Below, in pieces: positions 1-9,334 of a stretch of 64,000 bases of DNA (positions are counted from its first letter, which is position 1; each line of letters opens with the position of its first letter). The notes beneath the pieces were generated by a model that did not search any database, had not been told where the DNA came from, and saw only the letters and a list, made by a program, of their open reading frames with translations. Source of the stretch: CAMDPA01 sp963825625. GTDB taxonomy: Bacteria > Pseudomonadota > Alphaproteobacteria > Rhizobiales > Hyphomicrobiaceae. Position numbers and translations under genes: made by a program. The stretch is from positions 124,001-188,000 of the forward strand of contig CAWGUF010000009.1 of assembly GCA_963825625.1 (NCBI GenBank), in the 5' to 3' direction.

Positions 1-1993
1 TGCGGCGGGGGGGCACCTCGAGGCGGACGGCCGGCCGGCAGGCGCTCGCGCGGTGCTACGGCTCAGAGATCTTGCGCCCTACAAGGCGGATCTGGTGCGG
101 CTGATCGACCGGCATCGCTCGCTCAGCGAAGGGCTTGCCGCCAGTCGTGCGGTGCTGGATGGGTTCCCGGCTCCGGTGTGGACCAGGGGGAACGATGGCC
201 GGCTCGTGTGGGCGAACCAGGCCTACATCACCGCCGTGGAGGCCAAAGATCTGGCGGAGGTGCTGGATAGGCAACTGGAGTTGCTGGAGCAGCGCCAACG
301 CAAAGACGTGGCAAGCACGCTGTCGCGCTCGCGCAGATTTGCCAAGCGCATGCCACTCGTCATCAACGGGGATCGCAGGTCGCACGACGTTACCGTGGTT
401 GGCCTCGATGATGGGGCAACGGCGGTGGCGATCGATGTATCAGAGCTGGAGCGTGCGCGCAGCGAGATAAACCGGCAGATGAGCACCTACGATCGCACGC
501 TCGACAAAGTGCGAACGGCCGCTGCCGTGTTCGATGCCGATCGCCGACTGACATTCTACAACGAAGCCTATGCGAAGCTTTGGGCGTTGGCCCCCGACTG
601 GCTCGACAGCAAGCCAAAGAGTGCGGAAGTTCTCGACCGGTTGCACGAGCTGTCACGCCTGCCAGCGATCGTCGACTACCGGCAATGGCAGGCGAGCGTG
701 CTGGACTGTCATACCAGCGGCAGTTTGTACGACGACTGGTGGCAGCTGCCCGACGGCCGCCTCATCCATGTGATCGGCGAGCAACGACACGATGGCGGTG
801 TCACCTTCCTGTACGACGATGCGACCGAGCGACTGGCGCTGGAAAGCCGCTACAACGCGCTGATCGACGTGCAAAGAGAAACGCTCGACAGCCTCAAGGA
901 AGGCGTCGCCGTGTTCGGCACTGATGGGCGGCTCAAGCTGTACAACTCGTCATTTCTTTCGGTCTGGAAGTTGCCACCGGATTTCGTAGTCCAGCAACCG
1001 CACATCGACGAGGTGATCGATCGTACGCGGGGGCTCTATGACGATGCGGCGACGTGGGGACAGTTGTCGCGGGCTGTGACGGCGGTATCGGATCAGCGCG
1101 AGCAGATCGAAGGTCAAATGCTGCGCCCGGATCGAAGCGTCATCGAATATGCGGGAGCGCCCTTGCCAGATGGGGCGATGCTGTTCACGTTTGTCGACGT
1201 TACTGCTTCCAAGCGCTACGAGCGTGCGCTGGAGGAGCGCAACGAAGCGCTGATTGCTTCGGATCGGCTGAAGAACCAGTTCATCGGCCATGTGTCCTAC
1301 GAGCTCAGGACCCCGCTGACCAACATCATCGGTTTCGGAGAGCTGCTGGCCAGTCCCCGGACCGGACCGCTGACGATGAAGCAGCGCGAGTACTTGTCTG
1401 ATATACAAGGGTCTTCGACGACGCTGCTGTCGATTATCGACGATATTCTCGATCTCGCCACGATCGATGCCGGGGCAGTGGAGCTGAAGCTCGCGCCGGT
1501 GATGGTGAAGGATCTGATCGATGCGGCAATCCTGGGCGTCCGCGAACGTGCGATGCGGGCCCGGCTGACGATCGATATTGCGACGACGGACGACGATATC
1601 CAGCTCATTGCCGATGAGGCGCGCGTGCGCCAGGTGCTTTACAATCTGCTCTCCAATGCAGTTGGATTCTCGAACCCTGGCGGGCTCGTCAGATTGTCGG
1701 TTTGGCGCGAGGATGGCAGGGTCGCGTTCGCGGTCGAGGACGACGGTGTCGGCATACCAAAGGAGCAGCTTTCACGCGTGCTGGAGCGTTTTGAAAGCCG
1801 AACGCAGGGGTCCGGTCATCGTGGTGCGGGGCTTGGGCTGTCGATCGTGAAGAGCCTCGTCGAGTTGCACCACGGCGATCTCAGGCTGGAGTCGGAGCCG
1901 GGCAACGGTACGAGGGTCACTGTGCGGTTTCCGGAAGATCCGACACAGCCGTCTCGACCTTCAAGGCTCGCTCAGGTCAAGAAAATCGCGTAG
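1..1993 (+). CDS. divL: DivL-type PAS sensor kinase with Tyr in place of the phospho-His (5' truncated)
   Basis: Cell-cycle signalling pseudo-kinase of the DivL family. The frame is open from the window edge, so the N-terminus (membrane and linker part) lies upstream; an internal GTG at 53 gives 646 residues. Seen from that GTG: three PAS-like segments at about 27-130, 145-265 and 280-395, then an H-box at about 410-425 reading HVSYELRTPL, with Tyr (TAC at 1298-1300, residue 416) where kinases have His. The ATPase domain keeps an N-box (NLLSNAVGFS), a G1 box (VEDDGVGIP) and a G2 box (GAGLGLSIVK). Known: Caulobacter DivL has the same His-to-Tyr change and controls CckA-CtrA signalling. A tsaE-addB-addA-trxA cluster lies downstream, as I recall for Caulobacter. 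No response regulator is adjacent. An ordinary PAS kinase is unlikely given the Tyr. Confidence 0.88.
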   Translation, partial: AAGGHLEADGRPAGARAVLRLRDLAPYKADLVRLIDRHRSLSEGLAASRAVLDGFPAPVWTRGNDGRLVWANQAYITAVEAKDLAEVLDRQLELLEQRQRKDVASTLSRSRRFAKRMPLVINGDRRSHDVTVVGLDDGATAVAIDVSELERARSEINRQMSTYDRTLDKVRTAAAVFDADRRLTFYNEAYAKLWALAPDWLDSKPKSAEVLDRLHELSRLPAIVDYRQWQASVLDCHTSGSLYDDWWQLPDGRLIHVIGEQRHDGGVTFLYDDATERLALESRYNALIDVQRETLDSLKEGVAVFGTDGRLKLYNSSFLSVWKLPPDFVVQQPHIDEVIDRTRGLYDDAATWGQLSRAVTAVSDQREQIEGQMLRPDRSVIEYAGAPLPDGAMLFTFVDVTASKRYERALEERNEALIASDRLKNQFIGHVSYELRTPLTNIIGFGELLASPRTGPLTMKQREYLSDIQGSSTTLLSIIDDILDLATIDAGAVELKLAPVMVKDLIDAAILGVRERAMRARLTIDIATTDDDIQLIADEARVRQVLYNLLSNAVGFSNPGGLVRLSVWREDGRVAFAVEDDGVGIPKEQLSRVLERFESRTQGSGHRGAGLGLSIVKSLVELHHGDLRLESEPGNGTRVTVRFPEDPTQPSRPSRLAQVKKIA

Positions 1994-2108
1994 TTCGGCT
2001 GTGCTGGTCCGGCGAGACCTCTGCAAATCCGACCGGACCGAGCTTGCCAACGCGTCATGTGGCAGGTGTCCGGCGCCATCGCCGAGCACCTTTGCCACAC
2101 ACACGTTT

Positions 2109-2636
2109 CTACTTGCTGCAGTTGCAGTTGACCGTGCGCGTGCGGTTGGCCATCCGAACCGTGCGGTGAGACATGACGGTGCGGGTGGGCATCGTCACAG
2201 TGCGAGCGCTGGAGACCGTGCGGGTCTTCATGTTCTGCGTGCGCGAAACGGACTGGCGGCGGTTCTGGTACACCGTGACATTGCGCACGCGGGTCACGAC
2301 ATTGACGCGGGTCACGGGGCGAATTCGGGTCACGACGTTGACGCGGGTCACGGGCTGGACGCGAGTGACGTTCACCGTGCGGTGTACGACGTTCACGTAG
2401 CGATTGCGGGTGACGTTCTTGTAGCGGGTCACGTTCTTGACGCGGGTGACGTCCTTATAGCGCGTCACATTCCGAACCCGTTGCACCGTGCGATACTTGT
2501 ACTTCGTTTTCACGACCGTGCGGCCCGCCGACCTGGTCGTCTTGCACTTGGCGCATGCGGCATCGGCAGTAGATACGAACGCCGGCGCGGAAACGAACGC
2601 CGCCGCCATCATTACCATCGCTAACAGGATACGCAT
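2109..2636 (-). CDS. Secreted, highly basic VTR-hexapeptide repeat protein (function unknown)
   Basis: A 175-residue protein with a signal peptide (about 1-26, cleavage after ADA) and Cys pairs at both ends of the mature chain (C28/C31 as CAKC; C171/C173 as NCNCSK). The middle is a hexapeptide repeat whose VTR triplets begin at residues 57, 63, 69 and 75, then 90, 96, 102, 108 and 114, a strict six-residue period with one interruption. There are almost no acidic residues, so the mature protein is strongly cationic. A strong ribosome site (GAGGAGG, about 9 nt before the ATG) and the signal peptide support a real gene. It is transcribed toward divL, 115 bp away. I do not recognise the family. 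A beta-solenoid or beta-rich envelope protein is an inference from the six-residue period. Confidence 0.7.
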   Translation of the reverse strand: MRILLAMVMMAAAFVSAPAFVSTADAACAKCKTTRSAGRTVVKTKYKYRTVQRVRNVTRYKDVTRVKNVTRYKNVTRNRYVNVVHRTVNVTRVQPVTRVNVVTRIRPVTRVNVVTRVRNVTVYQNRRQSVSRTQNMKTRTVSSARTVTMPTRTVMSHRTVRMANRTRTVNCNCSK

Positions 2637-2971
2637 TTCTATTGGCCTCCTCGTGGCTATTGTTCAGTGGACCCCTTTTGAAGGCGCCACGTGTTGCACG
2701 AGCCTGCAGCAACGTCAAACCTGTTTGTTGGAAAATCTCCTATCATTCTGAATTGCCATTTATTTATCTCTTGCGACGTGGGGAGAAATGCAGTGGCTTG
2801 TGCTTTTGCGGGAGGTAGATGCACCCAATTGCCGGGAAACGGTCACGTTCGTGCCCTCGGCCAGACCCAATCGCACGCGACGATCCGATCGGTTTGTCCA
2901 ACTCCGTTGGAGGGAGGCTGTGACGCAGCTGCAACCCTTGCTCGCGGTGCGGCAGATTGGAGAAGCGTGCC
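2637..2971. other. Intergenic region between divergent genes
   Basis: About 335 bp between the VTR protein (-) and the secreted HExxH protein (+). It carries the Shine-Dalgarno of the first gene next to 2637 and that of the second around 2959-2963. Reading frames here have no recognisable protein features. No convincing promoter pair, hairpin or repeat was seen. Confidence 0.5.
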
Positions 2972-3775
2972 ATGCGGATCCTGCAACGGCTGATAATCAT
3001 GCTCCTCGTCCTGGTTGCGAGTCAGCCAGCACGCGCCGCATCATGTCACGATCGCGCCATCGATGATCTGCAGCGGCTGTATCCTGCCGGTTTCCAGATC
3101 TACGCCGCGACCAAGCGAAAAGCGGATTTTCTGCATTGGGTCACGTGCGAGGACGTCCAGCTCGGACTGGTCACGGCAGTGCATGAAGGCGTGCATCAAC
3201 TGACGATGGAGCTCGATGCCTATCCGCTGATCAGCGGTGCGCGGCTGCCCCGCGTCGAGGCGAGCGACGATTTCTTCCCGCCGCATGTGCTGGCGCGGCA
3301 TTTCAACGGTCAAAGCATGTTCGTGTCGATCTACTTGCGCAAGGGCGAGGCGACGTCGGCGATCGAGTTCGGATACCTGCTCGACGAATTGAATGCCTAC
3401 GCGCATGACCTCACGGCTGCGGTGTCGTTGCAGCGTCTGGCGCCACGCGATCGCCACGCCTATCACCGCGACGGGCTGGCGGCGCTGATGGCTTTTGTCG
3501 CCAAGTATGTCGAAGAGGCGCGGGTCAATCATCCGCTGACTTGGAGGCGACTGCAGCAGAAGAGGGTTCGGGGCACGGTCGCAGGACTTTGGGCGCAAGC
3601 GGAAACCGCAATGGGTGGTTCCTGTCAGGTGCCCGATATCGGTGAAGAGGCACCCGACTTTCTGGCCAGTGTCTGCCGTGCAACATTCGCAGGCGGGATC
3701 GGGCAGCTTCTTGGCCGTCCGCCGCTGTGTCCGGTTCGCTGTATGCGGCCGACGACATCGTCGCGAGCGGGCTGA
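2972..3775 (+). CDS. Secreted protein with HExxH zinc-peptidase-like motif (hypothetical)
   Basis: About 267 residues from ATG 2972, preferred over the TTG at 2957 because GGAGA precedes it at a workable distance. The N-terminus is a signal peptide (hydrophobic LIIMLLVLVAS, cleavage near ARA-ASC). The motif VHEGVHQL (HExxH) lies near residue 76 and an Asp/Glu-rich helix with ELNAYAHD follows at about 145; in gluzincin-type metallopeptidases a Glu in such a helix is the third zinc ligand. I do not recognise a named family. The C-terminal 40 residues look less natural than the rest (RPPLCPVRCMRP), so a late frameshift is possible. It sits alone, upstream of the tsaE operon. Peptidase activity is an inference from the motif only. 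Confidence 0.6.
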   Translation: MRILQRLIIMLLVLVASQPARAASCHDRAIDDLQRLYPAGFQIYAATKRKADFLHWVTCEDVQLGLVTAVHEGVHQLTMELDAYPLISGARLPRVEASDDFFPPHVLARHFNGQSMFVSIYLRKGEATSAIEFGYLLDELNAYAHDLTAAVSLQRLAPRDRHAYHRDGLAALMAFVAKYVEEARVNHPLTWRRLQQKRVRGTVAGLWAQAETAMGGSCQVPDIGEEAPDFLASVCRATFAGGIGQLLGRPPLCPVRCMRPTTSSRAG

Positions 3776-3839
3776 AACGCGTTGATGGCGATGGCGGGTG
3801 ACTTGACGCCAGCGGTGAGCGAGGGCTCTGTGGCGCCTT

Positions 3840-5381
3840 ATGGACAAGTACTGCTGGACGACCAGTCTCGACGAAAGCGCGATGGCGGCGCTTGCTGGCT
3901 CTATCGGTGCTGAGCTTCGCGGCGGTGATGCCGTGGCGCTCAGTGGCGATCTGGGGGCGGGCAAGTCCACGCTCGCGCGGGCGTTGATCCGGGTGGCACT
4001 GGGCGATGAGACGGCAGAGGTTCCCAGCCCGACGTTCTCGCTGGCTCAATGCTACGAGACGCCGCGGCTCAACATCACACATTACGACTTCTACCGCCTT
4101 GGCGGCGCTGATGAGGCGCGTGAGATCGGTTTCGACGAAGCACTCGCGTTGGGCGCTGTGCTGGTGGAGTGGCCGGAGCGTGCATCGGATGTGTTGCCGG
4201 ACGAACGCCTCGAGGTTGCTTTCGAAGAGATCGAGGACGGTCGCAGCAGGCAGCTGACGTTGACCGGGCATGGCCGCTGGGCGGATCGGCTTGCGCGTCT
4301 GGCTGAGATACGCGGCTTCGTCGAAGGCGCAGGCTGGGGGCAGGCGCGCGTCGCCGCTCTTGCCGGAGATGCTTCAGCGCGCCGCTACCTGCGATTGTTT
4401 CTGGGTGGCGAAAGCAGGGTGTTGATGGATGCACCGCGCCAGGCGGATGGTCCTCCGATCCGGGACGGCAAGCCATACAGTCGCATCGCGCACCTGGCGG
4501 AGGATGTGCGGCCGTTCGTTGCCGTCGCCCGGTATCTCAAAGGGCTCGGGCTGTCGGCACCGGACATCCGCGCCATGGATCTCGATGACGGGCTGCTGCT
4601 GACCGAGGACTTGGGAGACCGTGTCTATGGGACGGAGCTGTCGCGCGGCGCTGATCAGTCAAAACTCTGGCATGCGGCAGCGGAGGCATTGCACGTCGTC
4701 AGGCGTGCGACGGTTCCGGCCAGCGGGCTGGAGGTTGGGGACGGGACGTTCCACCTGGTGCCAGCATACGACCGAGGCGCGATGCAGATCGAGGTTGAAC
4801 TGGTGCTCGACTGGTATGTGCCGGCTGTGGCCGGCTCGACGTTGCCGGAGGCGGCGCGGAGCGAGTTTGTTGCATTGTGGGATGGTGTGTTCGATCGCAT
4901 CCTGGCGCTGCCGACGTCATTGGTGCTGCGTGATTATCACTCCCCCAACCTGCTTGTGCTGGAAGGGAGGACGGGTGCTGCCAGGGTCGGCATCATCGAC
5001 TTCCAGGATAGTCTGATCGGGCACGCCGCATACGATCTCGTCTCCCTGTTGCAGGATGCGCGCGTGGACGTGCCGGCGGGGATAGAAACCGATGTGCTGG
5101 CTGCCTACCTCACGACGGCGGCGCGGGAGCCGGACTTCGATCGGGATGCATTCCGGTTCGCCTATGCCGCGCTTGGCGCGCAGCGAAATACGAAAATCCT
5201 CGGCATTTTCGCGCGACTGGCCAAGCGCGACGGCAAACCGGCCTATCTCAGACATATCCCCAGGATATGGGGTTATCTGGAACGGGATCTGAGACACGGC
5301 GAACTGGCGGCGCTTGCGGCATGGTATGAGCGCCATCTACCCGCAGAGATCAGGGCTCGTGAGGCGTTGCGCCTTGATTGA
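3840..5381 (+). CDS. tsaE: TsaE ATPase fused to AmgK-like sugar kinase
   Basis: A 513-residue bifunctional protein. Residues 1-155 are TsaE, the ATPase that drives the TsaBD t6A37 tRNA-modification cycle; its P-loop is GDLGAGKST at 36-44. Residues ~160-513 are an aminoglycoside-phosphotransferase fold of the AmgK type (MurNAc/GlcNAc anomeric kinase), with the catalytic loop LRDYHSPNLL and metal-binding IIDFQD. The fusion is known from alphaproteobacteria. MurU, which uses the AmgK product, begins 56 bp downstream, so the C-terminal half most likely serves peptidoglycan recycling. Cytoplasmic. The kinase assignment rests on context plus family resemblance; the TsaE assignment is firm. Confidence 0.9.
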   Translation: MDKYCWTTSLDESAMAALAGSIGAELRGGDAVALSGDLGAGKSTLARALIRVALGDETAEVPSPTFSLAQCYETPRLNITHYDFYRLGGADEAREIGFDEALALGAVLVEWPERASDVLPDERLEVAFEEIEDGRSRQLTLTGHGRWADRLARLAEIRGFVEGAGWGQARVAALAGDASARRYLRLFLGGESRVLMDAPRQADGPPIRDGKPYSRIAHLAEDVRPFVAVARYLKGLGLSAPDIRAMDLDDGLLLTEDLGDRVYGTELSRGADQSKLWHAAAEALHVVRRATVPASGLEVGDGTFHLVPAYDRGAMQIEVELVLDWYVPAVAGSTLPEAARSEFVALWDGVFDRILALPTSLVLRDYHSPNLLVLEGRTGAARVGIIDFQDSLIGHAAYDLVSLLQDARVDVPAGIETDVLAAYLTTAAREPDFDRDAFRFAYAALGAQRNTKILGIFARLAKRDGKPAYLRHIPRIWGYLERDLRHGELAALAAWYERHLPAEIRAREALRLD

Positions 5382-5437
5382 CCGACGGGCGCAAGCATGG
5401 CGACGTCACAGGGAGTTGGAGGGGGAGCTAGAGGGGA

Positions 5438-6172
5438 ATGAGTGGATCTGCCCTGTGCACGGCGTTCGTACTGGCGGCGGGACTGGGTACCCGGATGCGA
5501 CCGCTTACGGACGATATTCCAAAGCCTATGGTGCGGCTCGCAGGGCGGGCGATGATCGATCATGTGCTCGACCGGCTGGCTGCGGCGGGTGTCGAGCGCG
5601 CCGTCGTCAACGTGCACTACAAGGCGGCTGCGCTTATCGCGCATCTGGACAACAGGCTGTCGCCGGCCGTCGTCATTTCCGATGAGCGAGAGATGCTGCT
5701 GGAAACCGGCGGCGGGGTGGTGAAGGCGCTGCCGCTGATCGGCAACGATCCGTTCTTCATTCACAACTCCGATACGGTCTGGCTGGAGCGCGAGGTCAAC
5801 AACGTGGCGCGACTCGCATCGGCATGGGACAGCGCGCGAATGGACGGCCTGTTGCTGCTGGCGCGGCGGCAGGGGAGCATCGGCTATGACGGTCGTGGGG
5901 ACTTTCATCTGGGGCCGGACGGATTGCTGAGACGGCGCGGTGCCGATGAAGACGCGGCGTTCGTGTTCGCCGGCGCATCGGTTGCCCATCCGCGGATGTT
6001 CGATGGCGTGCCGGAGGGCCGGTTCTCGCTCAATGTGCCGTGGGATCGGGGGATCGCGGCCGGGCGGCTTTTTGGTCTGGTGCTCGATGGCCTGTGGATG
6101 CACGTGGGGACGCCGGACGCTCTGCTGGAGGCGGAAAAGCGGATGGCGGCGTGGACGGAGGCGGGCGGGTGA
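5438..6172 (+). CDS. murU: N-acetylmuramate alpha-1-phosphate uridylyltransferase
   Basis: A 244-residue nucleotidyltransferase. The signature LAAGLGTRMRPLTDDIPKP near the N-terminus is the NTP-binding loop of the sugar-1-phosphate nucleotidyltransferase superfamily; HNSDT (about 108-112) supplies a metal-binding Asp. MurU converts MurNAc-1-phosphate and UTP into UDP-MurNAc, bypassing de novo synthesis (and fosfomycin) in organisms with AmgK. It follows the TsaE-AmgK fusion, and its stop codon overlaps the addB GTG (GTGA at 6169-6172), which suggests translational coupling. Other sugar nucleotidyltransferases such as RmlA-like enzymes are possible by sequence alone; length and neighbour favour MurU. 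Confidence 0.87.
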   Translation: MSGSALCTAFVLAAGLGTRMRPLTDDIPKPMVRLAGRAMIDHVLDRLAAAGVERAVVNVHYKAAALIAHLDNRLSPAVVISDEREMLLETGGGVVKALPLIGNDPFFIHNSDTVWLEREVNNVARLASAWDSARMDGLLLLARRQGSIGYDGRGDFHLGPDGLLRRRGADEDAAFVFAGASVAHPRMFDGVPEGRFSLNVPWDRGIAAGRLFGLVLDGLWMHVGTPDALLEAEKRMAAWTEAGG

Positions 6173-9100
6173 AGACTGCGGAAGGCAAGCAGCGGTTCTT
6201 CAATATCGCGCCGGGGCAGCCGTTCCTGCCGACACTGGCGCGCGCGATCCTATCCGGGGATCTACCGCGCAGGGGCGGGCGGGCGCCTGACGAGATGGAG
6301 CTTGCCAGCTATACAGTGCTGCTGCCGACCCGGCGCGCGGCGCGCGCGTTGCAGGATGCGTTTCTGGATGCGGCCGGCGGGCGGGCGCTGCTGCTGCCGC
6401 GGATCAAGCCAATCGCGGAAGGCAGCGAGGACCTATCGTTGCTGACGGCGCTCTCCGGTCCGCAGGCGCTGGGCCCAGGGGATGGCGATATCGCACCGGC
6501 TGTCGGGGAGGTCGAGCGCAGGCTGGTGCTGACCAGCCTCGTGCAGCGCTGGTCGCAGATGATGCGCGGGCGCGGCGAGGAGGAGGGGGCGAGGGACGAC
6601 GTCGGGGCGCTGGTGGCCGCTGCCGGGGCTGCGACCGCGGCACAGGCGGCAGGACTGGCGGCAGAGCTTGCGCGCATGATCGACGAGGTGGAGACCGAAG
6701 AGCTCGACCTTGCGCCTCTGGCTGGTATCGTGCCGGAGCAGTTCTCGGAACACTGGCAGAAGACGCTCGATTTCCTGAAGATCATTCTCGAGTGGTGGCC
6801 AGCGTATCTGGTCGAGAGCGGACTGTTGTCACCGATGGATAGGCGCAACCGCTTGATAAGGGCTGAGGCCCGCCGGTTGTCGGAGCAGCCTCCATCCGGC
6901 CCGGTGATCGTTGCCGGCGTCACGGGCTCGATACCGGCAACGGCGGAGTTGATGTGCGCCGTGGCGAGGCTCGAGGGGGGAGCCATCGTGCTGCCGGGGC
7001 TCGATGCGGAGCTCGAATCTGCCGGAGTGGAGCGGCATCGTTCGAGAGCATCCGGAGCATCCGCAATTCGGGTTTGCCAAATTGCTCGACGCATTCCGGA
7101 GAGATGCGGGTCTGCAGTCCGGCGAGGTTGCCCAGTTGGCTGGCGGGAGCACGCCGGCGGCGGTGGCGATGCGCAATGCATTCGTCGCGGAGGCCATGCG
7201 GCCGGCTGCCACGACGGAGCGCTGGCAGGACTTCATTGCGCGGACGGATCGGGAGGCATTGCGCGAGGCGCTGGCAGGTGTGTCGCTGATCGAGGCGGCG
7301 AGTGCGGAGGAGGAGGCAGAGGCGGTCGCCCTCATCATGCGCGAGGTCGCAGAGACACCGGGGCGCACGGCGGCGCTGGTCTCGCGAGACAGGCTGCTTG
7401 CCCGGCGCGTTGCCGTGCGGATGCAGTCGTGGGGAATCCGGATCGACAATTCCGCCGGCAGACCGCTGGCAAAGACAATTCCGGGAGCATTCCTCGACCT
7501 TTTGATCGAGGCCGTCGCCTCGGACTTCGCGCCGGCAGATACGGTGGCGCTGCTCAAGCATCCGCTGACCCGGCTGGGTTTGCCTGCTTCTGGCGTGCGA
7601 CGGGCGGCGCGGGCGCTCGAGGTGGGGGTGTTTCGATCGCTCTATATCGGGCGAGGGCTGCAAGGGATCGAGGACGCCCTGGAGCGAGCCGAGCAGGCGG
7701 TGCGCGACGGTGAGCGGCGAGGGCGCGCGGTGCGGCGTCTATGGGACGAGGATTGGGCAGCCGCGCATGACCTCGTCGCGCGCTTGAAGTCGGCAGTCGC
7801 GAATCTGGCGGCGCTTTTCGAAGGGGATGACAGGCTTCAGCTTCGGGGGCTGGCGCGAGCCCATATCGTGGCGGCGGAGGCGGTTGCAGCGCTGCCGGAA
7901 GGGGATACCGCGCGCGGTCTGTGGGCTGGCGAGGCGGGGGAGACGGCTTCGCTGTTCATGATGGGGCTGATCGAGGAGGGCCTGCCGCCGCTCGAGCTTC
8001 CGGCGGCGGAGTATCCGGACCTCTACCGTGGTCTGGTGCAACGAGAAACCGTGCGTCCGAAGGTGCCACTGCATCCGCGTCTGTCGATCTGGGGGCCGCT
8101 GGAAGCGCGGTTGCAGCAGCCGGATGTCGTCATCATCGGGTCATTGAACGAGGGGGTGTGGCCGGAGCAGGTTGATACCGGTCCGTGGCTCAATCGGCCG
8201 ATGCGCAGCGAGCTCGGCCTGCCGTCGCCGGAGGAGCGGATCGGCTATGCGGCGCACGATTTCTCCATGCTGATGGGGGCCCCGCAGGTGTTTCTGACGC
8301 GGGCGATGAAAATGGATGGCGCGCCGACCGTGCCGTCGCGCTGGGTGCTCAGGATCCGGGCGTTGCTCGATGCGATGGAGATGCGCGATGCGCTGGCTCC
8401 ATTGCAGCCGTGGGTCGAGTGGGCGATGTGGCGGAATCATCCTGAGACAGCGCGAGAGCGATTGAAGGCACCGGATCCCAAGCCGCCGGTGGAGGTGAGG
8501 CCGCGCAAGCTGTCGGTGAGCTCGGTCGAAACCTGGATGGCCAATCCGTACGCCATCTTCGCGCGGGACATCCTGAAGCTGGAGCCTTTGGCGGCGCTGG
8601 GCGAGGAGCCGGACGCAGCGCTGCGCGGGTCGATCATCCATGATGCGCTGTCCGGATTTGCACGAAGCTTCGCGGATAGCATGCCAGAGGACGCGGCGCG
8701 GTTGCTCGTCGACATTGCGATGCTGGAGCTGTCCGCGCTCGGCGACAACCCGCGTGTTGCGGCATTCTGGAAACCCAGACTCGAGCGCTTCGCGGAGTGG
8801 TTCGCTGAAACCGAGCCGGCGCGGCGAGCAAATGTCATTGCCGCCTTCACGGAAGTGCGCGGAGAAGCTGTTCTGGCTGGCCCGGGAGGTCCGTTCACGC
8901 TGACGGCGCGGGCCGACCGGATCGACCGGCGGGCCGATGGCGTGGTGATCACCGACTACAAGACGGGGGCCAATCTCGGCGGGCTCAAGGCGCGAGCCAA
9001 AAGGGGAGAGGCGCCGCAGCTGGCACTGGAAGCGGCAATCGCATTGGCCGGTGGTTTCGAAGGATTGGAAGCGGGGCAGATTGCCGAGCTGCGCTACATT

Positions 9101-9331
9101 TCAGTATCGGGCGGGGAGCCGCCGGGTGCGGATGTGCCGCTGAATCACGGTGATCTGGCACAGCTTGCGGCGGACGCCCGGGCCGGGCTGGAGCGCCTGA
9201 TTGGGCGGTTCGATGCGGCGGAGACAGGCTATCGCGCCCTGCGCCGTCCGCGCTTCAGCTACGAATACGACGATTACGCACATCTCGCCCGTGTCGACGA
9301 ATGGGCTGGCGGCGGCGAGGATGGAGAGTAG
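6169..9331 (+). CDS. addB: Double-strand-break repair protein AddB (one frameshift near 7025)
   Basis: AddB subunit of the AddAB helicase-nuclease that resects DNA ends for RecA loading. It begins at GTG 6169 overlapping the murU stop. The product is about 1053 residues once a single extra base is allowed for near 7020-7030. Frame 1 reads to LPGLDAELESA, then frame 2 continues with EWSGIVREHPEHPQFGF, the expected continuation of this family. The C-terminal RecB-type nuclease is intact: RADRIDRRADGVVITDYKTG at about 8910-8965. addA starts 3 nt after the stop. As cooperating AddA is intact, I read the break as a sequencing indel, not a pseudogene. Confidence 0.88.
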
Positions 9332-9334
9332 CAC

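Noticed and set aside
2270..2470. Possible CRISPR or tandem DNA array
   Set aside because: The periodicity is 18 bp without unique spacers and follows protein hexapeptides (VTR units).
2001..2624. 207-residue frame antisense to the VTR protein (His/Asp/Gly-rich)
   Set aside because: It is the mirror of a repetitive gene; no start signal or motif, whereas the other strand has a signal peptide and ribosome site.
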